Shown: one piece after another, positions 1 to 13,425 of the stretch
Layout of the letters: each line of letters opens with the position of its first letter
Position numbering within the stretch: position 1 is the stretch's first letter
Source of the DNA: Proteromonas lacertae
Taxonomy: Eukaryota; Sar; Bigyra; Opalinata; Proteromonadidae
Reading direction: 5' to 3'
DNA length: 64,000 nt
Assembly: GCA_002245135.1 (NCBI GenBank)
Contig: NGBS01000010.1
Location: 62,001-126,000, forward strand
Notes under the pieces: generated by a model
Database searches by the model: none
The model's input: only the letters and a program-made list of their open reading frames with translations
Told to the model about the DNA's origin: nothing
Program-made: the position numbers and the translations under genes

Positions 1-2837
1 TCTCTATCTATCCACCATGTTAAGGATGATAATCTTTCAGTTAATGGAATATTTATTGCTTTATTCATTTCAGTGATGAAGTATTTGGTTAAATCGCATA
101 AGACTACTGATTCAGAATATCCATTCTCAGTTGTTCCACCAAATAACAATCTCTTAGTAAATTTTATATTTCGAATTTTGTAAAAATAATCAAAATGAGT
201 TGATAATTCCCATAATCCATAAATAGGTCCAATATTCAAATTCATTGGATTATTAATACTCAATGGTTCAGGTTTATGAGATAATTCAACTGGAAACATT
301 CTCTTTTCTTCAATCTCTTTCTCTATTGCTGTATCTTCAGTTAATGTATAACTATAATTCAACAATGATTCATAGAAATCTTCATCACTTTGATCAGCAT
401 TCTTTGGTTTTGATAATAAATATTGATAGAACTGAGATATACTATATTGTACTCTTCGATTCTATAATAATAATAAATTAATATAAATACTTTCTTTCTT
501 TCTAAATCAGATAATAAGTCAATTATATCATCACTATGATCTAATATATACTGTTGAGATATAGGAATTGGTCCTTTAGTAGAATGTTCCCAAATAGCAT
601 CACAAATAACAGCAAAAGTAGTCTTTTTAAAACTCAATATAAACTCTCTAGTAATTCTTTCGCTTAGTCTTAAACATTCAAATAATGACAATGAAGATTG
701 AAAGTATGTTTCATAATATGGAGCTGGTTTTAAATCTTGATATGGGCAAGATATCATATACCAAGCTTTATTTGATGAAACATAAATAGCTGGATTTAAA
801 TTACTTATAACAATATGCCAACCAGTAATTGGATAGATTTTTACACGAATCATTTCACGATCTGGAAGTTCATCTATTTCTACTCTTCTATCAATTTCAG
901 GTTGAGTATTTTCTTCTTCTTTTTCATTATGATTTGTTGGAGAATCTTGTGAATTAGATCCTGGTGTTGCAGAGGAAGATTTGCCTTTGATTATAACACG
1001 ATCATCATCATCTTCTTCTTCATAAGTTATTTTCTTTTCTTTCTTTATTCTGGCTGTCCATTCTTGTCTTATTAACAAAGCGACTTGTGTAACAAGTGAA
1101 TGTGGATCTTTCTTTCCTAATGATGCTATATATTTAGCAATTCCTGTATTTCTCATTCCTTTCTTACTCAGTGGTTTATCTCTTAATATTTCTAAATAAT
1201 ACAAAGTTTCATCTCTATTACCATTATCAATAGCATGTTGGATTTTCTCTCTATAAATAATATATAATTCATATATATATACTTCAATTCAATACATTCT
1301 TTTTCTAACTCTTCACCATCAAGCCATTTTCCTACAGACACTTCCTTCAATTTAACACATTGATCTTTTGATGTTGATCTTATATACCAATGTTTTATTT
1401 CTTCATTTGTATACATACTTCCATTACTTATTATTCCTTTCACTTTGTAAACTCCTGTGTCTGTTTCAATTAATCTCACTTTATGACCTGATAAATCACT
1501 TTCTAATTCTTTGGATGTACTTGCTCTTGTTCTTATTCTTCTCTTTCCCATTCCTTCATCATCACTATCATCTGAATCAATTCCATCATATTGAGGAATA
1601 TGAATTGAATTATCATTATTGATTATACTCAATGGAGGTGGTAAAGTAGTATATGTTGATGGTTTATAATATTTTATATAAACATCATTATTATCTCCTT
1701 CTTCTTCCATTAGCGTATCATTACTACCATCAAATTGTGGAGTATTAACTCTCTTTTACAAAAGAAATTAAGAAACATAAAAACACTTTTACATCAAATA
1801 AAAAAGATATTTCTCTAACAGACCTAAACACATACTTCTTACATTGTAATACACCAGGTAATGCTTCAATCAATGATGCAACTTGAGGATTCGCAAATCC
1901 ATACATCTCTGGTCCACTTATTGCTGTTCCTTTAGCTTCCATTCCTAATTCCATCTTCCTCTTCTTATACGCTAATAATATATCTTTCCATACACCTGAT
2001 GGTGTGGTTGATTCGAAGGGTGGATAGCCTTTTATTGCTGGACTTACTCTGAATATTGGAGCTTTACCACCATCTATAATTTCACAAATATATTCAATTT
2101 TTTCACTATAAATAATAATAATAATAACAATACGATGGATCTTGAACACTTCCATAAGTTCTACCTGATTTATATCCAACAGGATATATATGTTTATCAT
2201 TATGAAATGCATTTACTCTATCATCAGTTATCACTCTTCCTAAGCTGTATAACATCACAGGACCTACTCTTTTAGGCAGGGAAATACTGCTGTTTTCATT
2301 CTTTACAATTGATGAATATATCTAATAATTACAACATTATGATAAATTTATACTTTCTCTCTCTCATGCTCACTCACTTGGTGTAAAGTTCCCATACTTA
2401 CTCTTCTATTAGAATATGTTGAAGTTGATTCAACTTTTGAAATTGTTGATTTTACTGATATGTAATTCTGAGGTTTTGGCTTTATTTTGTATTGTTTTGG
2501 TAAAGGTTTTAATACTGATCCAAACAGAGTAACCTTTGAATTTGGGTTGATTGTGTTTAACTTGCCAATATCCTCTAACTTTATTGGCTTTCCGTTTGAA
2601 TCACACAAAATATATTGATCTATGTATCTAACAATATTATTATCAACCGATCTCCCTCCAATTTCGTTGTACTCCAACGGAATTGATGATTCATCCATTT
2701 CTACCTTAATATCAGGTTCTATTTCACCATAAATAGACTTAAATTTTTCTTTTTCACCTTTTAAAGGTGTAAATCTCTTTGCATACTATAAAATTACACA
2801 ACTAAGTAAATACATATTCAGCTACATTAATACTCAT
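1..2837 (-). CDS. FYRN/FYRC chromatin protein with TFIIS-N and RFTS-like parts (C-terminus off window)
   Basis: Nuclear chromatin-associated protein by domain content. The start is an ATG at 2835-2837, joined by a 28-base intron to the next exon. In order the sequence shows: an N-terminal stretch around 2480-2640 resembling the first half of the DNMT1 RFTS domain (RYIDQYILCDSNGKP); a FYRN domain (2160-2300, LGRVITDDRVNAFH then PVGYKSGRTYGS); a FYRC domain (1860-2060, SGPEMYGFANPQVASLIEAL); an acidic linker; a TFIIS-N/LEDGF-type helical bundle (1040-1250, TGIAKYIASLGKK then VALLIRQEWTARI); and a stretch resembling the second RFTS half (700-850, IYVSSNKAWYMI). Bases 1-358 continue the frame and look weakly DDT-like. 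At least five introns of 21-34 bases keep frame. FYR domains occur in MLL/SET1, JARID1 and TBRG1 proteins, but no SET or JmjC domain is visible here. FYR calls are firm; RFTS and DDT calls are inference. Confidence 0.8.
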
Positions 2838-3329
2838 TACAACTTGATTTAGTTTATATATCTAAGTAAAATATACTATAATGTTTAAGCACCTATTATG
2901 ATTATATAATTCTTTTGAAAAACAGATAAAAATTTAGTTTAAAAAAGGCAACAACAGTATCAGAATAAGAAAATTAAAAAAATTAACACAATAAGGAGTT
3001 ATAGAGAAAAATAGAGTAAGATTTAATCACTTTCCAACGAAAGAGTTCGTAATAGAAAATAAGCTTGTATAAGTAATATATAATAGTATACAGATTAAAA
3101 CTGCAACAACAATGCAAATAATGACCAACAGTATAAGGAGATAGAGCAAAAAATAGACAAAAAACAATCAAGTTTTTGCTCGACAGGAAATGTTTTTGAC
3201 TTTTACTGCAACAACTACTCCATTATACCAGCCCAAAATGTAGCCATTGATTTATAATGAAATAGTATTATATATAGTAATATAAAAGTTAAGGTAAATA
3301 TATTAATAAATTAAATATAGACAATGTTG
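2838..3329. other. Intergenic spacer
   Basis: A+T-rich spacer between the start of the FYR gene and the end of the two-span membrane protein gene. The word GCAACAACA or a close variant recurs near 2949, 3103 and 3207. The longest open frame (minus strand, 2983-3171) is low-complexity and has no recognisable motif. I see no gene here; the left part should hold the promoter of the FYR gene. Confidence 0.5.
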
Positions 3330-4780
3330 TTACTTTGGTAATATGAAAGATCCGCTTTGCTTTATATAAGAACCATCTTGTCTGAATGAACCAGTATGAC
3401 CTTGTCCTAGACCTCCTAATGAGCCAATACTAGAAGTAGACCTTGCTAGCGTATCTGGTGTTGGTCTAGCATAATTCATACTTCCTTGAGGATATTCACC
3501 CACTTTAGGTAGATTGACAGCACCAATTAAACCACCAGTCGCTAAAGCTCCACTATCATCTATATTATAAACTAATCCAAGTGGATTCTTTTGAACATTA
3601 TCAATATCAAATGCATGAGCCAAATTCTCTTTCTTTGGAGGATTGTAAGAAGTCTTACGATCTAATTAAAATAGATACATATATAATAAATACGTGTACA
3701 GTAATAAGTGCAATATAATAACAATGGAATCAATATAAACAATATACCACCAGCTATAGTTAAACCTAATCCAACATAATACTTCGTTTTTTCATTTTTA
3801 CCAAAACATTGATTATTCATTTCATTTCCACCTGTACATCCTTCAGTAATATCATCACAATATATAAATGGATCATCATAACGACGAACTATTACTGTAA
3901 CTTTATCAATTGGTACAATACTTGATTTTCTATACACTGGATCAAAATTACCATTGTTATATCTACATCCACCTTTATTCTCATATCCATTTGTATAACG
4001 ATAAGATCTAAATAAATAATTTAAGATATATATATATATATATATAATCATACGGATTTTTAATTCCATCAAAATCATAAAAACCAAAAGAATAATCATA
4101 TTTTACCCTTATACATATTTCTTTTATATAATATTTCACTTCACATAATTCATTCTCTTTTATCCAATTTCCTTCTTTTTCTTTACATTTTTCACTACAT
4201 ATAGTGTCACTATTGTATTATTATTATTATTATTATATACTTATATGAATCACATCCGATTTCATTTCTGCTTAATAACACCAATGATGGATTTCTTTCT
4301 TGAGAAACATGATAGAGTGTATTATCTGTACTATTGTATATAAATACTGCATCTATATAGCCATTTGTAGGAATGTTCAACACGTTTTGATAATATATTG
4401 GAGTATATTCTTGAAATGCATCATCTGCTTCTAGTTTTATATCCCGATAGGGATAATTAAATCCTTCACCTCTTTCTTCTTCTTCTAGTGACATATAGAG
4501 AGATTTTAAATCAGATGCATGAACGGAAACAGAAAAATTGATATTAGGGTCTAAAAAAGCATCTCTTGAATTATTAAATGCTAAAGCTATTTTATTGTAA
4601 CTATTGTATTATTATATTTTATATGCATTGTATATACTCTCTTATCTTAGATCTACGTTCAAATGGAGTTTCTGTAGCTAGGAACATTATACCAACAACT
4701 AAAGGAGCAATTGCGAATATTAAGTATATAATTGAGAATGTTACACATAGAATTTGAGACACTGAACTTTCAGTAGACAT
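3330..4780 (-). CDS. Unrecognised two-span membrane protein with Cys-rich ectodomain
   Basis: I do not recognise this family. Starting at the ATG at 4780, an N-terminal hydrophobic segment (about residues 8-32, CVTFSIIYLIFAIAPLVVGI) is followed by a large domain with many cysteines (including ICSEKCKEKEGNW, KGGCRYN, YCDDITEGCTGG and QCFGKNE). A second membrane span (YVGLGLTIAGGILFILIPL) precedes a Ser/Gly-rich cytosolic tail ending in SGSFILPK. The two-span, large-loop plan resembles CDC50/TMEM30 chaperones, but none of their signature motifs is visible. Introns of about 31-44 bases near 3662-3695, 4005-4047 and 4210-4245 keep the frame; one more lies near 4600-4640. The CDS model is good; the function is unknown. 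Confidence 0.7.
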
Positions 4781-5128
4781 AAAAAGCTAAAAATAAATAT
4801 TGAAAAACTTGGCTTGATAAAAATAAATCCGTTATAACTATTTTCATTGAAATGTAATGCTTTATGTTATGATAAACACAATTAATATATCACCAACATT
4901 AATATAACTACAAAAGCAATTAATTATTTATCATTTAGGAAATACTTTTGAAAATCTTTAGAGTTTAAAATTTTCATTTGTTTTATTTCAGCTACAAATC
5001 ATTTTTTCATTTTCATTTAAATGACAATTATTTTATATCAATCACAATAAAAAACACAAACAAGAATATTTCAATTCAATTTTCTGATTTATAATAATAA
5101 TAATAATAAATAGAAACTATTTTAAAAA
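4781..5128. other. Intergenic spacer
   Basis: A+T-rich spacer upstream of the two-span membrane protein gene and downstream of NOT1, with no supported ORF. A short (AAT)n run lies at 5089-5110, just past the NOT1 stop. Confidence 0.5.
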
Positions 5129-8100
5129 TCAACTTCGAGGAATTGAACGACCTCCAGATGGGTTTTGACAGCTACGAGCTACACTGTCAAATAGTTTTTG
5201 AATATCAGGAGTTCGACGAGTAAATTCATGATTCCAAAATTCATACTTTGAATTTTGAAGCAATTCATAAAACGTTATTAATAAACCCCAAGGATGAGGT
5301 CGATGAACGATTAATCTTTCTATTAATACTCGAGTTATCTGTTCTCGAATTACTTCAGTCTTACTATTCTCATAGAATAAGTATAAAATTACACTACTAA
5401 AATAATGAGTATAACTGTTAGGATATCTTAATTGATTAGCCAATGAATTGAAAAATATAAATCTACCTTCACAATCTAAATTTTTAGCCATATACAAGAA
5501 AATATTCATCACTGTGGCATCTTTTGTTCCACTATTATCGATACTTCTACACATTAAATTTATTCCTTGAATTCCAAGATATAATGATAAAGAGTTGATT
5601 AAACAGATATTGTAATTACTTTCATTATTATTATTGTTGTTATTATTATTATTATCACTCAATTTTAATTTGGATATTAAAACTGACAGAAATTCATTAT
5701 TAATTGTATTTGTACTTATATAAGCATCAATATCAGCTTTTATATTATATTTTATTAAGGTATTACAGATATCACTCTTTATTGTCGGACATTGAGTTAT
5801 ACCAGGTAATGTTTCAATTCGTAAATGAGGAGTAAATGGATCAGGTAATTGCATACTCTTGGGAAATGCACTTAAAATTATATTTCTTAATTGAACACAT
5901 CTTAATGGAATATTATCACATAAACTAAAATGATAAGCACCTAAGAATTCAGGATAATCGATGTAATAATATTAGCAATACTCTCAATGTACCTTTATAT
6001 AATAATTTCAAACTATCATTTAACTCAGTGATAAAATAAGGGTAAAAGAATGACAATAATGATAACATTAACTGTTCCATATATGGCCATAACTGTTCAT
6101 TTGGATAACTTAATAGTTTGGGTAAGAAGAATCGATGTGATATTAATTGTAACCAACTAAATGCAAATGTAGGAACTCTTTTAGGTTGAATGGTGAATAA
6201 AACAATTACTTAATATACTTAAGAAATCATATAATTCATTGATAGGATAATTCACTAAAACTAATCAATTCATTTAATAAATCAACGAATAGTCTAAAGT
6301 ATATATTCTGATACCATTCTTCACTTTCATTGTTCTCCATGTAATAATCATGACTATATAATAAATGATTAGTAATTCCTCTTATTACACTCTTTAAGAA
6401 TATTTTATTATTCATATCATATTGGAAATAGAGACTTATAAATTTAGCTAAACCATCAACACTACTGTAATTTTCACTTCCTTTTACACGCTTATATTTA
6501 TCTAATTTATATATATCAATTACTTCATCCATTAATAAACTGAATAATATTTCTATTTCATTCTCATTCTTATTTCCTATTTCATTCTTTATTTCTTCCA
6601 AGTTTGGTTCATATAACTCATTAATACATCTAATCCACATGTTTAACAAGTGACTTACATATATTCTATCTTCATAACTACCTTCAATATATCTTTTAGT
6701 CTTCTTTCTAAAGTCCACACGATGTTTTAAGAAGTCATAAATATGTTCATTTGATTCACTATCTCCTGCTCTTAAACATAATGGTATTTGTGATAATATC
6801 TTTTCCATTTCTTCTTTCTCTTTATCATTGTTATTATTATTTTCATCATTATCTTGTTGTTGTTGCTGCTGTTGTTGTTGTAATGACGACTGTAAATTTG
6901 TTTTTTGTATTAATTGATCTACTTTTGGTGATGCTCTTAGATAGGCAGTTCTTTCAATATATTGTATTCCTAAATCAATATTATCGTTAGTAATCTCTTC
7001 ACATAACTTATTCAATTCATCTTTATTCAATCCACACACTGTTGATAATTGGTTTATTAATTTATCCATCATTTTATTATGTAATTCTTCTCTTGAGCTG
7101 ATTAAGGATAAACTAGATGCTAAACTACCACCTAATACTCTTCCTGGATATACTAATTTCTTCAAATCTTTTTCACCATTAAAATCTTTGAAATAATAAT
7201 TGTTGACATGTCTTTATAGCGATGCTAACAGTTCTAGTTACTACTGGTGATGTTACTTCTCTGAATGCACTATCAATTGCACTGTATACATACTGTAATA
7301 ATGATGGTTGTTCAGTAAAGAGTGTTAATGATTTATTAATAGTGATATATTTCTCCAAGTGTGGTATTTGTGTCATTGATTCGTTTAATCTTCCATTTGG
7401 ATTGTTAATACTATTAGCAGTATTACTCATTATTCTTGTTGGAATTGGTTGATTCATTCCCATTGATAATATATTATTAGTATTAGCAGCTGGATTCATT
7501 ATTCCACCACCTGGATATTGCATATTCATCATATTCATATTAATACCATTACCAACCACTTGAGGATTAATCTGTGGTTGTTGTTGTTGTTGTTGTGCTA
7601 AATTCAATTGAGCTTGTTGAGCTTGTGCTTGTTGTCCATCATCTGTGAAGTCTTCATTGTTATTAATTGTTGGTGGTTTTCTAGTTCTTAATAAATCAGA
7701 TGGTTGTATTGAATTACCTGTCTTAATATGATAATCTAATAATAATTCAATTTGATATTGCAAACCACTCTTCAAACCTCTCAAGTTTTTAATCTCTAAT
7801 AATATACTAAATAATGATTTTATCCAGTAATTATTCACATTAAATATCTTTGATTCAGCACATCCTTTTAATAAAGTACATACGAATGCTAATACTACAT
7901 ACAATTTACCATTCTCATAGCCAACTAGTAACAATTCTTTCAGGTTAATATCACGATATAATACTGGTTTATTACGTTGTATTGTATTGATACTAATCCA
8001 TTCAGCGAAGCTTCTAATCATTGTTCTTTCATTAGATTCTTGTATTGCTGATGATGTCAATAAATCGCATAATACTTGTAGACTTCTTGTATGTACAATA

Positions 8101-9704
8101 TCCTTTAACTTTGGTATATTTAATTCTTCTAATAGCTGTAAATAAACTGGTAAGAACAGTATATCTAGTGTAGCTATTCTCTTCAATACAATATAATCTG
8201 CAAACCATGGGATATATTCCTCAGTAATCAATGTTTTAATAGTTGCAGCTGTTTCCTTCATATTACCCATAGCTAGATTATTGACTTTGAATGCAATATT
8301 ATCTTTGATATTGTTAGGAGGATTCACAATAGGTAATGGTTCTACATACCTTATACATCTCTTAAAGATTGAATTATTATTATTATTATTATTATTTCCA
8401 TCATTTACTACTACTTGGGGTTGTTGTTGTTGTTGTTGTGATGGTGGTATTGCTGCTACAGGTACTACAGGTTGTGGTACAATTGGTTGTGCTAATAATG
8501 GTGATGGTTGTAATAATGCATTATTATTATTATTATTATTAGGAATCATTGATGGCATTCTTGATGGTATATTCAATGAAGGAGGTATTGGAATAGGAAT
8601 AGGAATAGATATCTTCTCATCAAATATCTGAGGAGAATATGATCGAATAAATGGGTTAGTAATCAATACTTGATAGTATAATGGATTTGATAATATTCTA
8701 ACTTTAGCTTTGTTCACTACTTCAATTGCAAATTTAATCATTCTTTCATTGGATGTTGCAGATAACCATTGTTTTATACTACGAAATGCTTCTTCTAGTC
8801 TTACATCATCTACTAGATTATTGGCTATTAATTGACCTAATAAATCAGCAGTAATATTCAACTCTTTATCTGGATATTCTTGAAAGAAATTGAACTCTAA
8901 AAATAGATTATTAACCATATAATTGATAGTCTCTTTTTGTAATGGATAATTGGAGTTTTGATATGATTTCAACATGATTATTACTTCCTCAATTGTTTTC
9001 TCATGATTGTATATTGATTGGAATATTGCATTTGCATTATCAGGAATGCATTTAGTACATTCTAATATATTACTGTAACTATTACCAATTACTTCTTTAT
9101 ATTGACTTATATAGTTTAATATTAAATCAGTACCTTCAGGTTTGTTATTAATATTCGACAAATTGATCTGTGTTGATAGATATATACTGAAATATTGTGC
9201 TAATATATGATTAATCTTTATATCATTCAATCCATTTATATAAATAATTATTTCACTAATATTCAATGGTTTAGTTGGATCTTGTATTGGAGGTGTATTT
9301 AGGAAATAGCTACTTAATGATTGGAATATCAAATGTCTTTTACATTCACTATCTCCACCTTCACTACATAATATCAATAGGAATAAAGCAGTTGGACAGG
9401 TTGTTAATGGTATTGATAGTGTTAATAATACTTGTGGGTAATATTTCGTTTCACAAAAATATAGAAATGTATCCATTAAATCTATACTACTCCATGTACC
9501 ATAATCTATTGCTGTATTTAGATGTTTGGATGTTTTCTTGAAAAGAAACCATTTCACTTGGAGCTTTTACTATCTCATTCAATATCTTGAACTGTGTATC
9601 TGGATTGTTCCATTTACCACATAGTACATGTCCTGGGAATTGTAGTTTACTGGATTCTATTACTGTGTTGACTAAGAATTGAACTCCTGCTAGTGTAATA
9701 TCAC

Positions 9705-9749
<45 letters not shown>

Positions 9750-10943
9750 TACCTGTAGCTATATCTGATTTATTATGGATGGGTTTATCCAAGTATTTAA
9801 TGATATTTTCCCAATTAGACTGTGGATAATCTTCAACTATTAACTGAGATACTACTTGTGAATTCCATGTGGTTAATCTTGGAACTGATTCCATTGATTT
9901 CTCATTGGGAATAGATGGGATTGATTTATCAGGGAAATATGAATCATATAGACTGCCTACACTCAGATTTACACCATCTCTGTCAGTATCTAACCCATTA
10001 AGACTAGTCATCATCATGAGCAGTATATCACTGATTATTTCTTCGTTTAATTTCACCTCTAGACGATTAAGAATGGATCGGAAGTATTCTACTGAACTTG
10101 TTGCGAAATATCCCACATCTCTGATCATTTGTGCTACAGGGAGTGGTGGTAAGTTTGATTGTATTTTGTATGTTCTATATAGATGATAATTATTACAAAT
10201 ATATACTCAGAATATTCTATAGGTGAATCATTATTGTCATCATTGAAAATAGAGAATCTGAAATCAGGAATTGACTGATTCTTTGTGAAGAGTGGTATTA
10301 AATGTTGCATTTCATGATAATCCTATATGAAAAATCAAAAATATATGAGAATACGGGATTATCTTGTACTAAGTATAGTAATTTCAATATAGTATCAGGT
10401 TGTAGAGATATAACAATTCCTGGTGTAAGTGAATTTAAACGTGGCTTTAAGTAAATCTCTCCTTCTTTTCTGATTTTTTCATCATTACTGTCAATAAATG
10501 CAAAACTGAATGATATCTGTTGTGGGAGTTGTAATTGTAATATTTTGCTGATGGCATTAAGAAATACTTCTGTATAACCAACAAATGTATCTGATATCCT
10601 CATTTTCAGTAGTTTGATGCTCTATAAAGGAGTATAAAAATCAATACATACTTCACAAAATATATATGAGAAATTTTCTTTAGTACAGAGCAAATTAATC
10701 TGACTAGTCAATAACTGTACCACAGGAGAGCTACTTTGCAGTGTATTGCGATTTATGCTAATATCTTCTAGCAGACATGACAATAGATATATTCTAGCTT
10801 CTGGCCCTGTCAACTCGACAATCTACAGTAGAGTGATATATAAATACTTGATTAAGCTCTGATACAATAGCTTTTGTGTTCTTCTTGTTCAACGAAGAAA
10901 TTAATTGCTTAATTTCCAAGAACAAGGAAGTTAAAAAAACCAT
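5129..10943 (-). CDS. NOT1: CCR4-NOT complex scaffold subunit NOT1 (CNOT1)
   Basis: Scaffold of the CCR4-NOT deadenylase complex, which shortens mRNA poly(A) tails in the cytoplasm. The C-terminal Not1 domain is unmistakable: WLQLISHRFF, CVQLRNIILSAF, LPDPFTPHLRIETLPGI, FNSLANQLRYPNSYTHYF, QITRVLIERLIVHRPHPWGL and FWNHEFTRRTP. The N-terminal HEAT and central MIF4G-like regions follow from position and fit. The start is the ATG at 10941-10943; exons to about 9560 are separated by introns near 10826-10850, 10622-10651, 10322-10353 and 10177-10208. Poly-Gln and poly-Asn runs interrupt the middle (7570-7650, 8370-8560, 9711-9741). Unlike its neighbours, the frame steps by +1 without a convincing intron near 7187, 6250, 6190 and 5960, and perhaps 9555. 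At 5960 the second frame restores a conserved HDxPEFL stretch. The gene is essential in yeasts and animals, so the breaks are more likely assembly insertions or recoding than decay. Confidence 0.95.
9711..9741 (-). repeat. AAT codon repeat (poly-Asn)
   Basis: Trinucleotide microsatellite read as a long Asn run inside the NOT1 N-terminal region. Comparable in-frame AAT or CAA runs lie at 8370-8395, 8415-8440, 8520-8540 and 7570-7600 (NOT1), 5630-5660 (NOT1 tail), 37400-37430 and 38430-38450 (ARF GEF), 49055-49085 (glucosidase II beta) and 56232-56255 (coiled-coil gene). The coding strand always carries AAT or CAA, so selection tolerates Asn and Gln but not other readings. Confidence 0.85.
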
Positions 10944-11032
10944 TTAAATTTAATCCTTAAAATGCAAGCTTGATTTGAGGTAAAAGTTTGAAGTAGAAAT
11001 TATACCTCTTCCGTTGTTTTTTTTCAAAAATT

Positions 11033-12748
11033 ATGTGTATTTTTATTTTAGCAGTATTCATATATTGCTTTGTGACTGTTCGTGGGATTTCTATGCAAAT
11101 TAATTCACACACGACCGGTCATAATTTAGATTTTTCCATTCACAATGATCCAAATGCACCTAAAATATTACTCACACCATTGCCATATCCTAAGCATGCA
11201 AGTATGATAATCTCCATTTCTACTCTATTTCAATAGTTCCGTTGTTGAGGTTAGTGCAGGATATACATCAATTGAATTATTCAATTGAACTTTGGTCGTC
11301 TGATAATGTTCATTTTTTAGCAATTGAATCATTAATCCCTGTATAAATTTATATATAATATAAATACTAATATTAATATAGTACGTATCATTGGCATTTA
11401 GATTACGTTCTGACGATGAAGAAAATGCATTAAGAGAGAATTTAAAGAGGAATAGAGATGATAATGGATTAATCAATTATGACGATTATTTTCATGAATA
11501 TTTCCTCTCCTATATGCCAATAATGTACAAAGAGATACTTGCAAGGTTAAATACAACTAGACCTTATGCCGCAGTAGTAGATTATAGGAATATTGGTGCA
11601 ATATTTGCATTTAGAACATTGAAAATACCAATGATTGTATTATTTTCACAAAATGTAGATTTACTGGAAAATCGATATTATTATATGTATAATAATAATG
11701 AAAATACAGAGATCAGTCGTACTATGATGGTATGGAATAGTTTAACTAACTTCATGATGAGTGTTAGTTCATGTTTTCATGGTGATAAAATATTGGGTAA
11801 AATCCAGACATTTGCAGCTAAGAATAAACTGAATGAAATAAGAAATTGGAAAGATATTTATAAAGATTGTTTGTTTATCTATTATGGTGTATCAACACTA
11901 ATTGAGTATTATTTATTCATTTATTATATATATATTGTTATAGTGAATTAGACATGAATTACAATCGTTTTTACATAACATCTTTCACATCAAAACCATT
12001 GACAAATTCATTACCAAAAGAGTTGATATTGTGGTTGAATAAAGATCCATCTTTACCTGTATTGTTGATTAGTTTAGATTTGAGATTTGTTGAATCTGAG
12101 TTATTACAAGTGATTGTTAATTATTATAGTGATAAATATAGAATCATTTTTCTGCCATATCCAGTATATATATATATATATTTATTTATTATTATAGAAA
12201 CAATCATTTTCACTCTCCAAACGACATTTTACCTTGGATGTAGCAATCGTATATCGTCCATTATTATATTCTCAAAATAATATTGGAAGGATTATTCATC
12301 ATTGTGAAGAATATGATTTAAGTGAAATTATATTCAACAGAATGAAATCAATCTGTATTCCAATTGTGACAAATCAATATATATTATGTAAAAAGTTAAA
12401 ACCATATAAAATATGTGAAACATTGTTATTAAATAACATCAATAATGAATCGTTGAGTAAATATGATAGTTTTTTGGATAGCAAGTATAGAAACAATTTG
12501 AAAATGATGATGGCTGAATCAAAATTGAGAGTATCTTTATTTTTATTTATTTATTTTTTGATAATTTTAAATAGAATGTATCAATTGTGAAGAATATTAT
12601 TACAGAATTAATCACAACTGAGACTATAAGTTATGATAATGAGATGATTATATTGCCAAACTTTATTTCATTAATGTTACTTATTATTATCCCAATTGTA
12701 ATCACAGTTAGAAGTATAATTCTATATTGTACTATTAAAAATGGATAA
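11033..12748 (+). CDS. UDP-glycosyltransferase (GT1/UGT-like), membrane anchored
   Basis: Probable ER-type UDP-sugar-dependent glycosyltransferase; the acceptor is unknown. An N-terminal signal segment (MCIFILAVFIYCFVTVRG) precedes KILLTPLPYPKHA, the usual first beta-strand of UGTs, then the N-terminal acceptor domain. The C-terminal half begins LPKELILWLNKDPSLPVLLI, matching the position where UGTs carry ELxxWLN...VIYVSFGS. The protein ends in a membrane span (LMLLIIIPIVITVRSIIL) and a short basic tail, as in metazoan UGTs. Six exons are joined by introns of about 32-46 bases near 11201, 11341, 11904, 12170 and 12550; all keep frame. The donor-binding signature is poorly conserved, so activity is uncertain. 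It starts only about 90 bases from the divergent NOT1 start, so the two may share a promoter. Confidence 0.8.
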
Positions 12749-12917
12749 TTAAGTAGAAGATAAAATGTAAATCGTTTATTGTATTAACTTGTGTTGGTTA
12801 ACTTTGTATAAACCATAAAAAACCATTTTATAAAATAAATCAGTTTCATTTAGGGGAATTAAACCAAAATTTTGAAATATCTTAAATTTTTGTTTTTCTT
12901 TTTTTAATATTTAGATA

Positions 12918-13249
12918 ATGTCAGCAGGTGTATTAAAATGCTTCATAATTTTACTTTTAGGAATCTGATTCTGCTCGTGAGGAATTCAATAAGTATTTAG
13001 AAAGCAGTGGTGTTAATGACGTAATAACAAAGTTGATAGTACTTTTACATGATGAATACTTTCATGCAATCCAAGAAAAGCAACCAGTGCCAAATGGAGT
13101 GGAGTATATTATGTTTAATATTTTCTAATATTAGATATATAAAGAAGTGTTTAGGCGTTCCAACAACAGGGAATATAGAAGCACTAAAAGCAAAATTAGA
13201 AGAACTCGAACAAAGAAAAGCGGAATTATTAGCTAAACAACCTCATTAA
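12918..13249 (+). CDS. MYCBP: MYCBP (AMY-1) homologue
   Basis: Small helical protein homologous to c-Myc-binding protein. In animals MYCBP binds AKAP-type proteins, and it is also reported from sperm and ciliary complexes; its role here is inferred from homology. Sequence support: DSAREEFNKYLESSGVNDVI near the N-terminus (animal proteins have KREQFRRYLEKSGVLDTLTK), then VEYIKKCLGVPT, then a C-terminal coiled coil (ALKAKLEELEQRKAELL). The model uses ATG at 12918, a 31-base intron after codon 4 (GTATTA...TTTTAG) and a second of 31 bases near 13105-13135. Length is close to the usual 103 residues. A MYCBP gene in a microbial eukaryote usually goes with motile cilia. Confidence 0.85.
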
Positions 13250-13407
13250 GATTAATTATTTGATAATTTTATTTTATAGATTGATTTAATGTTGGATAAT
13301 GATATAAAACATATATGTAATGTATATATATATCATATATTGTGCTTATTGATTATTTCAATAATCAGGTTAATGAAAAAAGTTCTGTCAAAAAAATTCA
13401 CAATTTT

Positions 13408-13416
13408 GAAACGACT
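13408..13416 (+). promoter_or_regulatory. Candidate promoter element GAAACGACT
   Basis: Nine-base word lying 10 bases before the start codon of the SLC25A51-like gene. The same core, AAACGACT or its complement, occurs upstream of four other starts or putative starts (14460, 17230, 20841, 41869). Two CG-containing positions make chance recurrence unlikely in such A+T-rich DNA. Its role is inferred from position only. Confidence 0.45.
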
Positions 13417-13425
13417 TATTTTTAA

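Noticed and set aside
3330-4780. CDC50/TMEM30 flippase chaperone
   Set aside because: Topology is similar, but no family motif is visible, so it is left as unrecognised.
8281-8631. Plus-strand ORF rich in Leu, Cys and Gly
   Set aside because: Reverse complement of the NOT1 poly-Gln and poly-Asn tracts.
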